Part shown: in pieces, positions 22,156 to 31,733 of the stretch
Position numbering within the stretch: the first letter of the stretch is position 1
How the letters are laid out: each line of letters opens with the position of its first letter
Origin: Nematopogon swammerdamellus
Taxonomy: Eukaryota; Arthropoda; Insecta; Lepidoptera; Adelidae
DNA length: 64,000 nt
Assembly: GCA_946902875.1 (NCBI GenBank)
Contig: OX336340.1
Coordinates: 3,865,739-3,929,738 of the forward strand
Reading direction: 5' to 3'
Translations under genes and position numbers: made by a program
Notes under the pieces: generated by a model
What the model saw: only the letters and a program-made list of their open reading frames with translations
Told to the model about the DNA's origin: nothing
Databases searched by the model: none

Positions 22156-22554
22156 TGTAGTAGGTAGGTAATTTCTTTAAGGCCTCAAGTCAGAATTTTA
22201 CCCTAAGTATCGATGGCCATAGATAAGATACTGGACTTCAACTCCGAAACGATCCTAGGCTAAACGTATGAACGCTTTAAAATAGGCATTCAGTAATAGT
22301 GTGGATGTAATCTGGACTGAACTTATAGTGATGCTATAGTATAACTAGATTCATAGTCTTGGCTTTTCTACGTGCAAAATTATTTATCCGACTGCGCAAA
22401 TTGTAAGATATTTTGGAGTGATTCTGTGCCTGAAAGTTGCTTGAATATAATAACCAAACGTAATAAGACGAAACTTGGTAACGAATGAAGCGAATTTGGT
22501 TAGAAGAATTCCAGTTGGTAGAAGCGAATTAAACGAACGAATGAAATGAAGACA

Positions 22555-22650
22555 AGCACTGACATGGCACCTAGTTCACCCGGTGTTATGGGCTGACATC
22601 ACGGATGTCGAAGGTGATGTAGCCAACCGAGTCAGTTTCCATAAAAACCG
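22555..22650 (+). mobile_element. SINE-5S 3' fragment
   Basis: Only the last ~95 bp ('gacatggcacctagttcacc' to 'cagtttccataaaaa') survive, abutting the Family B copy that follows. Confidence 0.7.
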
Positions 22651-22996
22651 GCCAAGTGCGAGTCGAGCTCGCGCACCGAGGTGTCCGTATCGCCATGTCA
22701 TGGTCAGCGCCACTCACGCCATCTATGGCGTGTTTATGAAATGCTTCATATTAGTTAAAATGCTGCATACTCTTTTCGGTAGATGGCGCGCATACACTTT
22801 TTAGTTTCTTCTATGGGAACACCCGTGAATTTTTTACTTTCTCTTATTTTTATTATTTGTTGTTATATCGGCCATAATAAATAACACATATACTGTGAAC
22901 ATTTCAACGAGCTACCTATTACGGTTTAAGATATAGATACAGCCCTCGGACAGACAGACAGACGGCGTAGGCTTAGTAATAGGGTCCCGTACCAGG
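22650..22996 (+). repeat. Family B repeat, near full length
   Basis: Runs from 'ccggccaagtgcgagtc' through all family landmarks to 'gtaatagggtcccgtac'. A minus-strand copy at 23355-23606 makes this an inverted pair. Confidence 0.8.
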
Positions 22997-23019
22997 CCTC
23001 ACGAACTCTATGTACTTGC

Positions 23020-23260
23020 GCGCGCTAACTACCTACCGCCCGACGGGCCGCCGCGCCGGCGGCGCGGCGGTCTATTTCAGTGGTAATTCATCAGCCGCGC
23101 GAAGTATACATAGACGCTCACCCACGCAACTGCGCGCAGCTGCAAAGCAATAACCACTTTACACTCGATCGTTAAGGTACATTTTCGCACGCAGCGATTG
23201 GCGACGTGAAGCAGTAGGCTATTAAAGCCCGAAGGTAGGAACATTTTATATGGAGTGATT
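23020..23260. promoter_or_regulatory. CpG-rich block between inverted Family B copies
   Basis: Contains the self-complementary run gccgccgcgccggcggcg and a TTTCAGTG initiator-like motif. No linked exon was recognised; it may equally be a GC-rich transposon fragment. Confidence 0.25.
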
Positions 23261-23354
23261 TATTTGTTACGAAGTAACTATTAAGTAATCTGTGCCCGTA
23301 CTGTACTGGATACTGGATACTCTCATAATGTTCTTCATACATGCTCGCCGGTTA

Positions 23355-23606
23355 CGGGTACTGTAGGTACTTGTTACAACTAAGCCTACAACGTCTATCC
23401 TGTCTGTCCGTCCGTTCGATAGCCGTATCTTTGGAACCGTAATAGTTAGCCCGTTGAATGAAATTTTCACAGAATATGTGTTATTTTGGCGGATATATTA
23501 AAAATTAAGAGGGTCCCCATACAAGAAACAAATTTTTTCAACATTCATTTTTGTGGTGCGGAAACCTCAGTGCGCGAGTCCGACTCGCACTTGGCCGGTT
23601 TTTGAG
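23355..23606 (-). repeat. Family B repeat, minus strand
   Basis: GTCTGTCCGTCC run, 'attttcacagaatatgtg', 'acaagaaac' and the terminal 'ccgactcgcacttggccgg' read as the reverse complement of the family. The 3' third is truncated. Confidence 0.75.
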
Positions 23607-23950
23607 CGCATGCCCGATCTGGTCTGCGACCCTTCCCGACTCTTCCACTCACATTCGCTCCGTAAATGTCTTTCGTTTGTCTCCTCTCTCTCATTCATTC
23701 TTTCAATAAATGACCTAACCATTTCCTCGTAGAATATACGTGAGTACGAGCGCTTAGAAGAATTTTTTTTTAAGATAAACTTCGTGTGACGCAATAACTA
23801 ACACGGTGCCAAATAATCTGACACAATCTCAGTCCAATTGTTTAGCGTTGAGTAACGTGAGGACTAACCAGAAGTGATACGTGCGGTGAATCTAAACTAT
23901 TGTTACAAGACGCTGTAACTGTTATCTTGTTTCATTAGGTAGGTAGGTAC

Positions 23951-24247
23951 CACAGAGCATCAAATGCGCGCGCCGCCCCTCCTAGAGGCGCCCTGAGCGC
24001 GATTTCCCTACAGCGCCGTTGAAGCCTGTGGGCGTGGCCTATGACTTACATATGTGTGTTGTGCGTGTGCATTTGTTTTGTGCGTGTGCCTAACTTGCTC
24101 CTCTTTGTGTGTAGTGTCGATACTAGCACACACACACACACATACGAAGCGCTAGCAGCACTGCGTGTAGTTTTTGGGTTTCAAATATTATCGCTTAGGG
24201 CGTCTCTATAGTAGGGGGCGCGCGCGGTAGGTATTTGATGCTCTGTG
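23951..24247. mobile_element. hAT-type MITE (CACAGAGCAT family), copy 3
   Basis: Perfect 8-bp duplication gtaggtac at 23943-23950 and 24248-24255. Inverted ends as in the other copies. 297 bp, with a longer internal CA run. Confidence 0.9.
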
Positions 24248-24299
24248 GTAGGTACATACTCGTGTGTAGTTAGGTACGTAACAAGCATAGACATATAAA

Positions 24300-24745
24300 A
24301 TACTAGCTTTTGCCCGCGGCTTCACTCGCGTGAAATTCGTATTCAAAAAGAAGGATGTAAGTAAGCCCGCTACCGTACCTTTATTTCGGCGCGCGGAACA
24401 ATTCGGTTTGTCTGAGAGGCAAATCTTAGCGTAACCGGAACGGAATACCGTATACTGTGTCGGGCTCGGGACTCGGGACACAGTTTAAATGAAATGGGCT
24501 TGTACTAAGTTTCATCGAATTCGGATGATCGGTTTAAGAGTTATTGAGTAACATACATACATCCGTGCAGAAAATATTTCTAAAAATCGTTAATTTAGTT
24601 TTAGTATCATACACAGAGTCTACGAACGCAATATCTAATAAAACAAAGTAACTAACTCCATTACCATCCCTTAGGGATTTATTATTAGTATTGATGATGA
24701 CTAGATTTTGTCCGCGACTTCGCTCGCGGTAGACTCGGTAAATCG
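24300..24745. repeat. Short dispersed motifs 'tgcccgcggcttcactcgcg'
   Basis: The motif appears at about 24308 and, diverged, at about 24708 with 'tccgcgacttcgctcgcgg', accompanied by 'aagtttcatcgaattcggatg' and 'gtaacatacatacat'. These are debris of a common lepidopteran repeat. No coding content. Confidence 0.45.
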
Positions 24746-24824
24746 GTATTGTTATTAAAAGCAATACCGATTTAAACATATTATAATAAACGATTGCTTC
24801 TCTTATGTTATATTACTATTCTTG

Positions 24825-24985
24825 TTCGCCTGCATATACTCGTAGGTACTTCTTCCACATCCCAAAGTTTAGTTAGAATAGAATGTCTCGCGGTATTTTT
24901 TTAAGCTCGCCCATTGCATTTGCACCAATTTATACAAATGAGTGTATAAATTGGTGTTCAATAAAGAATATTTTAGTGTTCACGT
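24825..24985 (+). mobile_element. Truncated LINE 3' end ('gttcaataaagaata')
   Basis: Shares 'ttgttcgcctgcatatact', 'acatcccaaag' and 'tataaattggtgttcaata' with 52780-52905. An AATAAA precedes the end. Confidence 0.65.
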
Positions 24986-25014
24986 AATACATTACAATTT
25001 ACATTCTAGTACAC

Positions 25015-25265
25015 CAAGGTGTTATGGGCTGACATCACGTGCGTTGTAGGTGACATAGACAACCATGACAGTTTCCACAAAAAAAACAAAAGGAAGTTCA
25101 CATAATTTGAAATTAAATTTATTTATTTATTTCATTTAATCCACCAATCCGCGGACATAAACTATCATAATTTTTTTTTTTACATAATATTAAATATTTC
25201 TGCAGTTTAGTTCAGTTCAGTTCAGTTCAATTCATTTATTTCATCTTTTGACAAAACTGCCGCTC
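25015..25265. mobile_element. SINE-5S tail fragment (+) then LINE tail (-)
   Basis: 25015-25085 is the SINE-5S terminus ('ttatgggctgacatcacg'). 25195-25235 is a TTCAG/TTCAA microsatellite followed by 'atttatttcatcttttgac', typical of a minus-strand LINE 3' end. Confidence 0.55.
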
Positions 25266-25689
25266 AGACATGTCACACATTACATTTCATATAATATATT
25301 ATTTTACAATATCTTACCTTTGCTTATTTCTAACATACTAAATTTATTCATTATAAAATTCCTGTGCAGAGTATTACGATTTTTTAAAGGAGGTATTTTT
25401 TTATTTCTCTCTTAAATCCTCCATCTCTATCTTTAGTTTAGAATCAAAAGCCCTCGATCAAACGCCACCATAATCCGTACACATGAACGGGCTCGCGGAC
25501 GCCCACAGAGGGGCTATTTCATAAAACTACGCGCCGAATGCACTTCCAGACGCGAGCAAAAGCTCGGGCGAAACCAGTTCAAGTTGATGCAGCGAGCCGC
25601 ACACACACACACATACGTGCGCGACTCCGTGTGTGTATACACGCCGGACACACGCCTAGGCGCGAGCGAGATAGTACCGCGGCCAGCTA

Positions 25690-26080
25690 CTCGATCGTTT
25701 ACGATTACCGCGGATGCGTACCAATCGGTTCTGCACATCTTTCCTCTACAGAACCGGTAAACTCTGTAAGGCCCGGACTTCATGCATCCGTTTCTCCCCG
25801 GAGCTGACCAAAATAGGCCACACCCACCGGTGCGAGCGACAGAGTGAGAAACGGATGCATGAAGTTCTCACTCTGTCGCTCGCACCGGTGGGTGTGGCCT
25901 ATTTTAGTCAACTCCGCGGAGAAACGGATGCATGAAGTCCGGGCCTAAAGTCTTTTGCTACTACCTACTTATATCTCACAACACCTGTAAGCCTGGCATG
26001 GCATTCGTAATCCTCTCATACGACCGAATGTCCATGGCCGTCGTTAGACACCTTATAGGTGGCTCGGCGCCATATAGCTG
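25690..26080 (+). mobile_element. LINE-A 3' end carrying a MITE
   Basis: Encodes the C-terminal RMRTNRFC..FLYRTGKL part of LINE-A ORF2, then the family's 3'UTR to 'gtggctcggcgccatat'. It is split by the 176-bp MITE at 25770-25945. The whole block recurs in reverse at 29005-29410. Confidence 0.75.
25770..25945. mobile_element. Palindromic MITE, 176 bp, TAA duplication
   Basis: Ends GGCCCGGACTTCATGC on both strands, with almost the whole length self-complementary around a short loop. Flanked by TAA at 25767-25769 and 25946-25948, the 3-bp duplication of PIF/Harbinger elements. Confidence 0.7.
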
Positions 26081-26509
26081 GCAGCCACATATAGAAGGAC
26101 TTGCAGCGAGGTTAAGAAAACTTATTTATTTCTTTAAGGCAATAAGAAACTGCGCCGATAACAAACTCCTGCGTACCGTCATAGTAAAAGAAGACGAGTA
26201 AGATAACTGGAGGCCATTTTTAAAATAACTACCTACGCTGCGCCGAGCCTCCAGGGATGTCACAACTCACAACACTAACACAATTGACAGGCAGTGAGCC
26301 CATCATGGTGGAAATGCTATTCTTTAAAATTATTATGTACATTTATGTATTTTTTATTTATAGACCAAGAGCCAGCTCCCAAAATTTTACTCTAACAGAA
26401 TATATGAGTTGTCATAGATTTATTATATATGACGTTAAGGTATATTTTCGAAAGCTGTATTTTCGATAGACAGTGAACGATGTTATTTTGATGTTTGAGC
26501 CCTTGACAA

Positions 26510-26950
26510 CGATACCCCACTCAATAATCGGATGCTTAGTTCTGGCGCTACTACGGTGGAACATACGTAAAAACAAACATACACACACATAAATTGCTAA
26601 AAAGATAACCCTTCATTTTTGCTTCGCGCAGTCGGGTAAATTTTTTTTTTAACTTTAACCTCCCAAAAATTAATGCAATGTCAAAATTCAACTTTAACTC
26701 ACGTCCGTCTTTGGACAACCATTTCGTAGTCGCGGACGATGAAGAGAATTAATAAGTGGGCAAAAAATTTATAACTATAAAAATTATAGAAAATATATTT
26801 AGAATTATAGATTAATATAATTATTAATCTTAATAAAAAAATTATCAAATAAATAATTTTAAAATGTATTTATTAATTTTGTTTTATTATTACTTAATAA
26901 CTTATATTTTTATTTTTGTTATTTTAATGAATTATTTAATAACTTGGTTG
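26510..26950. other. AT-rich stretch with short repeat debris
   Basis: 'gataccccactcaata' and 'gcttcgcgcagtcgggtaa' (26513-26640) echo the repeat at 63.36-63.64 kb. The rest to 26950 is AT-rich with no gene. Confidence 0.35.
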
Positions 26951-27324
26951 GTCGCTAGCAGTCATGAAAGTGCCCGCGGTAGGAGCTGTGGCCATTTATA
27001 GAAGACAAAACCGCGCGAAATTGCGTTGTGCGTGGTATCTCTAACAAGTCTGAACAAGTCGACAACCGCGCGCCCGCGCGCGGCGCAGCCTTCGCGTGCG
27101 CGGCGCGGCCGCGCCCGATGCCGGGGTTCGCGAATGGTTTTTGCAGCTAGTACCTACCTATTAATAACTAATTAATACTATATTAAATACTAATAGGTCC
27201 TTTGCTCTGACGTTTCCGAGCCAGGTCTCAAGTCAATTCCTTCGCTTAGTACCTACTCGTATTAATAAATAACTTACATAATTTAACTTTATAATACTTT
27301 AATAATATTTTTTATGTCACTTAC

Positions 27325-27419
27325 CTTTCGATGGCAGCAGGTAATGAGAATAATGTTAACTCGCGATTCGAGCCTGATCTATTCATGCAGCCATACACAC
27401 TGCAGAAACGCGGAGCCAT
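27325..27419 (-). CDS. First coding exon of a second THAP-domain protein
   Basis: On the minus strand an ATG at 27419 opens MAPRFCSVYGCMNRSGS and continues to LTLFSLPAAIE, ending in phase 2 at a consensus donor, AAAG|gtaagt (donor bases 27324-27323). The pattern is a THAP finger N-terminus: Cys pair C-x4-C and the F-x-LP motif of arthropod THAP proteins. The remaining zinc ligands and the basic helix would be in exon 2, which I could not locate at lower coordinates. The 5' flank is a CpG island. Both features argue for a real host gene transcribed leftwards. A THAP-bearing transposase is the alternative. It is a different paralogue from the exon at 13.5 kb. Confidence 0.65.
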
Positions 27420-27630
27420 TATGTTAGTGCAATAAAATAAAATCGGGAAGCGGCAGGCGGCGCGGGCGGCAGGCAGCGGCCGTCACGTGGTGTGCGTCAC
27501 CGAGCGCGGGGGCGGGGCGACCATCACTGAATACGCGCGAGAGACAGTGAGAATGCATGTAGTGGTTGTGTACAGACAGCGTGCGCAGGCGCGCGCTTGT
27601 GTGAGTGCGAAATCGGCGCGTTTGTATGAA
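27420..27630 (-). promoter_or_regulatory. CpG island promoter of the minus-strand THAP gene
   Basis: Dense CpG with a GC box (ggggcggggcg), a CACGTG E-box at about 27484 and a TCAGTG initiator on the minus strand at 27530-27525. A start there gives a 5'UTR of about 109 nt. Further CpG-rich sequence lies at 27055-27140 inside the presumed first intron. Confidence 0.45.
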
Positions 27631-27642
27631 GACGGCTAACTT

Positions 27643-28735
27643 GTGTGGTTTAACTATGGTACCGTCTACTATGCTCTAAGTGAGTCTGTTATCATGTATT
27701 GTATCACTGTCTGGGGTGGCGCAGCAAAAACATACCTGATAGAGCTAGAGCGAGCTCAGCGTGCTATCCTGAGAGTGATCTTCAAAAAGCCCTATCGTTT
27801 TAGCACTTTCTCACTACTATCAGAACAGCAAATTCTCTCCGTCAGACAATTATACATAAGTCGCCTTATTTTGAACACGGCCAATATGCAAAACCCACAG
27901 AAAATGATCATGGACAGACCACGGACAAGGCATTGCGGTAACCACCAACCACCTAAATTTAGAACTGCATTCGCTCAGCGGTCTAGACTATTTCTTACCC
28001 AACATCTACTTAACAAAGCTAAAAAAGAGTGTGATTTTGCAAAAGAAACAGCAAAAGTCAGAAGAAAAAAAAATATTAAAAACATGGTTAAATACCCTAG
28101 ATTACACAAAAACGGAAAACCTATTTATTATAATAAAATAAAACGTCAACATACTGACTTGCTAAGCATGAAGCCTTATTTAGAATATTTTCTGCAGATA
28201 TTTTCTGTCTGTGATACAATTAATAAATTAATATTATTTATTCATTTTATATTTCTGCAATGAATTAATTTATAATCAAATTACAATTGTTCGTGACATT
28301 TTTTATTTATTTATTATCAAATTTTAAATTGATTGTTTTTATTATTATATTTTATTTTAATTTTAATTTTAATAATTCTACACAACTGTATATTTGAAAT
28401 GATTACACAATGTTTAGATTTTAAATTTAGAATTTAAGTAATTTACGTAGTTATATAAAACATTTTAAATGTATATATATATTTTTTTTTTGTTTATATC
28501 AGATGGGAATAATCATTAATTACCTTTTCATTTTATAAATTGTTTGTGTTCCATTATTTTTTTTTTTTTAGTATATTAACTAATTGCATGATAAATTTTA
28601 ATGAGCGCATGTTTATAATTATTATAATTTGTTAAAGAATGCACTCCTGCAAGACAGATTTATCTAGTGCAGGATGCCAATGCTATGTACTCTGTGTTTT
28701 TTTAATTAATAAATAAATAAATAAATAAAAAAATT
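27643..28735 (+). pseudogene. LINE reverse transcriptase C-terminus and 3'UTR
   Basis: A 206-codon frame (27643-28263) contains YCITVWGGA, LERAQRAILRV and SVRQLYISRL, the post-RT region of a Jockey/CR1-group LINE ORF2. An AT-rich 3'UTR follows, ending in an AATA microsatellite (28710-28733). The endonuclease and RT catalytic domains are absent, so this is a 5'-truncated insertion. It differs from LINE-A. It lies immediately 5' of the minus-strand THAP gene's CpG island. Confidence 0.8.
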
Positions 28736-28737
28736 AA

Positions 28738-28910
28738 AATATGTCGCGCTTTCAATAAAAAAAAAATAACTCCTACAGTTTTACGTGAAATCCGAACCAC
28801 AGTCAGCCTCCAACGGTTGAGCGGTCACCCATCCAAGAACTGACCGGCCCAGCGTTGCTTAACCATCAATAGCGACAGTCGACTGTCTGCAACACTGAGC
28901 TATCGCAAGA
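28738..28910. mobile_element. LINE-A tail scrap (+) and SINE-5S head (-)
   Basis: 'atgtcgcgctttcaataaa' is the LINE-A terminus. 28795-28905 is the reverse complement of the SINE-5S head, from B box through the 5S-like segment to the A box ('ctgagctatcg'). Confidence 0.7.
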
Positions 28911-29004
28911 AGCGTTGAGCCCGACGTACTCTACGTATTTGCGGCCACACCGCTGCACTGCAGTACAGTGCCGCTTAGTGCGGTCTCGCCTTTAATCTGA
29001 GTTA

Positions 29005-29410
29005 TTTTTTTTTATTGAAAGCGCGACATATGGCGCCGGGCCACCTATAAGGTGTCTAACGACGCCCATGGACATTCGGTCGTATGAGAGGATTACGAAT
29101 GCCATGCCAGGCTTACAGGTGTTGTGAGATATAAGTAGGTAGTAGCAAAAGACTTTAGGCCCGGACTTCATGCATCCGTTTCTCCGCGGAGTTGACTAAA
29201 ATAGGCCACACCCACCGGTGCGAGCGACAGAGTGAGAACTTCATGCATCCGTTTCTCACTCTGTCGCTCGCACCGGTGGGTGTGGCCTATTTTGGTCAAC
29301 TCCGCGGAGAAACGGATGCATGAAGTCCGGGCCTTACAGAGTTTACCGGTTCTGTAGAGGAAAGATGTGCAGAACCGATTGGTACGCATCCGCGGTAATC
29401 GTAAACGATC
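29005..29410 (-). mobile_element. LINE-A 3' end carrying a MITE, inverted copy
   Basis: Reverse complement of 25690-26080, including the identically placed 176-bp MITE. The two blocks form an inverted duplication about 2.9 kb apart that encloses the minus-strand THAP exon. Confidence 0.75.
29158..29333. mobile_element. Palindromic MITE, second copy
   Basis: Same ends as at 25770 (GGCCCGGACTTCATGC), flanked by TTA at 29155-29157 and 29334-29336, which is TAA read on the other strand. Confidence 0.7.
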
Positions 29411-29479
29411 GGTTCTGCACAAAGATTGTACCCACACGGTACAATCTTTTATAACACCGATGATGTGATACTTCTTTCG

Positions 29480-30095
29480 TGAACGCTTTACGCGGCACTA
29501 ATAGGGAGTGCGCGCAGCAGCGGTGGTGGTCGAATCTGCGCTGCCTGCGGCTACCCGATCCCATCTCGTTCTCTCTCGCTCCACCGCCGCCGCCGCGCCG
29601 TCTCCGCACCGACCGGCCGCGCCGCCAACTGACAACGACGAGAAAGAAACAGTCCGCGAATCACTCCGTTGCCGTGCGGACGTGTCGCGCACGCTCCAGT
29701 GAAAGCTCGCGAACTCGGCCGAAGTTCGCTCGAGAACTTTTCTAACTGAAAAAGTTTGTGCCTTCGAATGTTCCATATTTGAAAACGACTCCCGAACTTG
29801 TATAGCGGAAGGACGAACACGTAGTGAACGGAAAGGTGACCTTTTCTTTAACCGGAAATTTTAACCCTTTAAACGGGTTTTACACCTATACGGTGGTACA
29901 GGTATAAATTCTCGTCGAAAACGGAAGGAACGACGGGATGAGCAGAATGCTGGGATCACTCCTCGCAAGTTGTGTGGATGGTTAGTGGGTGACTGTGGAC
30001 TTTGAGGAATTCTCTAGTGGCTTCAGTGAGGACTGAAGGACTGACGTAGAGTTCGAAGGGTCGTCAGCTGCGTAAAAGTGCTGTGCAAAATTTAT
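29480..30095 (+). promoter_or_regulatory. Probable promoter and non-coding first exon
   Basis: A CpG-rich core (29500-29700) passes into about 400 bp of balanced composition with no long ORF, ending at a consensus donor, tttat|gtaagt (exon end 30095). TCAGTG initiator-like motifs occur, for example near 30019. The following kilobases are AT-rich and mostly single-copy, as a long first intron would be. No coding exon of the gene is recognisable, so identity is unknown. Its divergent arrangement with the minus-strand THAP gene, about 2 kb away, is notable. Confidence 0.4.
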
Positions 30096-30329
30096 GTAAG
30101 TTTTCATTTTAATAAGAAACGAAGGTGTAAATTATTTATTAACAATTACCAATTTTATCACGTTTACCGTTTAATCGCTGCTGCTAATTTTATTACTATT
30201 TTAGCCGCCACCTTTCAAACCCGTTTGACCGGTTCCAGTTTTAGCACTCAAAAGTCATAAAGTTTTAGCGTCTACTCTTAAAATGTGAAAAGACAAATTC
30301 TGAACAAATAGCAAGATTGATGGTGTAAA

Positions 30330-30960
30330 TGGCATTTATTTTATTTATTTATTTATTTATTATGGTATCCAAAACAAAATACAAAATTTCACAAGTACAT
30401 TTCACATCACATAATATTAAAAGCAGCGTCTTATTTGTATTCCAAAAAAATGGACACACGACATGATTATATATAAATTAGAGAAAAGTCCTACACCACT
30501 TGGAAATCACTAGATAAACACAAATCACCAACATTAGAAGACTATACACAATTATAAATAAACAAAGAAACGATTAAAAATGAGTAAAACTAAAATAAAA
30601 CATATAAATTAGCTTAAAACAACAACAGATCGATTAACAATTTAAAAATTTAAAAAATTCATATATATATATTTTTTTTTTCTAAAATGGGTAAAACAAG
30701 CATCTACAAAAATGGATGATAATTTAAAAGTAATAATGAGTGAACCTTATCCTTAAACTATTTCTATGGCAATAACAGTCCTTTTAAAAGTATAAAAACC
30801 GGAGGAGAACACATCCAATGTATCATTAGCATTACTGGTATTGTTATAAGACCTGCACATACGAGCTAATGGATTATAGAAGGCAACATTCGTGTTATAT
30901 TAATATCTCCCATACTTCTAGACCACATGCAAGTAATTATACAGAATCAATTCCAGTTAG
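30330..30960 (-). pseudogene. LINE ORF2 C-terminal scrap and 3'UTR
   Basis: The minus strand reads VAFYNPLARMCRSYN...DVFSSGFYTFKR, the cysteine-containing C-terminal end typical of insect LINE polymerases, then a 3'UTR ending in an ATTT microsatellite at 30335-30360. Stops interrupt the upstream part. Confidence 0.6.
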
Positions 30961-31259
30961 ATTCTAATGAGTAAAAAACCAATGAACAATTGAATGAAAT
31001 GAGATAATTGAGTGAGGCGGCCGTTGGTTTGATTAATTATAGCCCTCAAGTAATGAGAAAATATGATTTCTATAAATATTCTCATAGCAATTTTCTAAAA
31101 AAGGAAAACAATGAACGAATAATCATTGAAGGAAATAATCACACAGCGCAAGATGCATGGACTCTAAATGTCATTCTGATAATATGCAATGGAGATAGAG
31201 TATTTATTAATCAACCAAAAAATGAAGATACATTAAAAATTAAACTAATTATCTAAGCT

Positions 31260-31445
31260 AAACTAATATAAAATATAACTAAGTTAAAAACTAAAATTAA
31301 CCTAAAATTAAAACTAACCTAAAAAATATAAAATATTTCGTCCAGCCCGTCCTCCGTGTCCTGTCCGCGAAGCGAGCCCATTACACCTGCTGCATTCCCA
31401 CGCTGGATCGCCAGGCTGACTACGAAAAATATTCTACGCTCGTCA
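31260..31445 (-). pseudogene. LINE C-terminal scrap ('AIQRGNAAGVMG')
   Basis: The short minus-strand frame AIQRGNAAGVMGSLRG at about 31345-31435 matches the C-terminal motif of several insect LINE proteins. AT-rich 3'UTR-like sequence with 'ctaaaattaa' repeats follows. A sibling scrap (IKRSNAASVVGTAG) is at 34040-34240. Confidence 0.45.
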
Positions 31446-31733
31446 CTTCGTCTAAATCGCACGTATAAACAAGGAAAGATTAGTTATTTCTAAATATTAT
31501 AACTTTGTAGGTTTCTTAAAAGTATGAAAAAATTGCAAGCAACGAACTTCTTCACGACATTGAATTAGAATCTAAAGGCAATTTTTGTTGTAACGCAACT
31601 AAAGAAGCATTACGTAGCGATATTGTAATTGATTGAAACAATCAATGGAATAACTTCTATTATAAATCAAGTTCAATGATTTTTCCATCGAAATGTTCTA
31701 ACTATTTCGTTCACATCCATTGTTGGGTCACAA

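Noticed and set aside
31008..31256. 82-codon plus-strand frame (MSEAAVGLINYS...)
   Set aside because: AT-rich, no domain, lies between two minus-strand LINE scraps. No evidence of translation.
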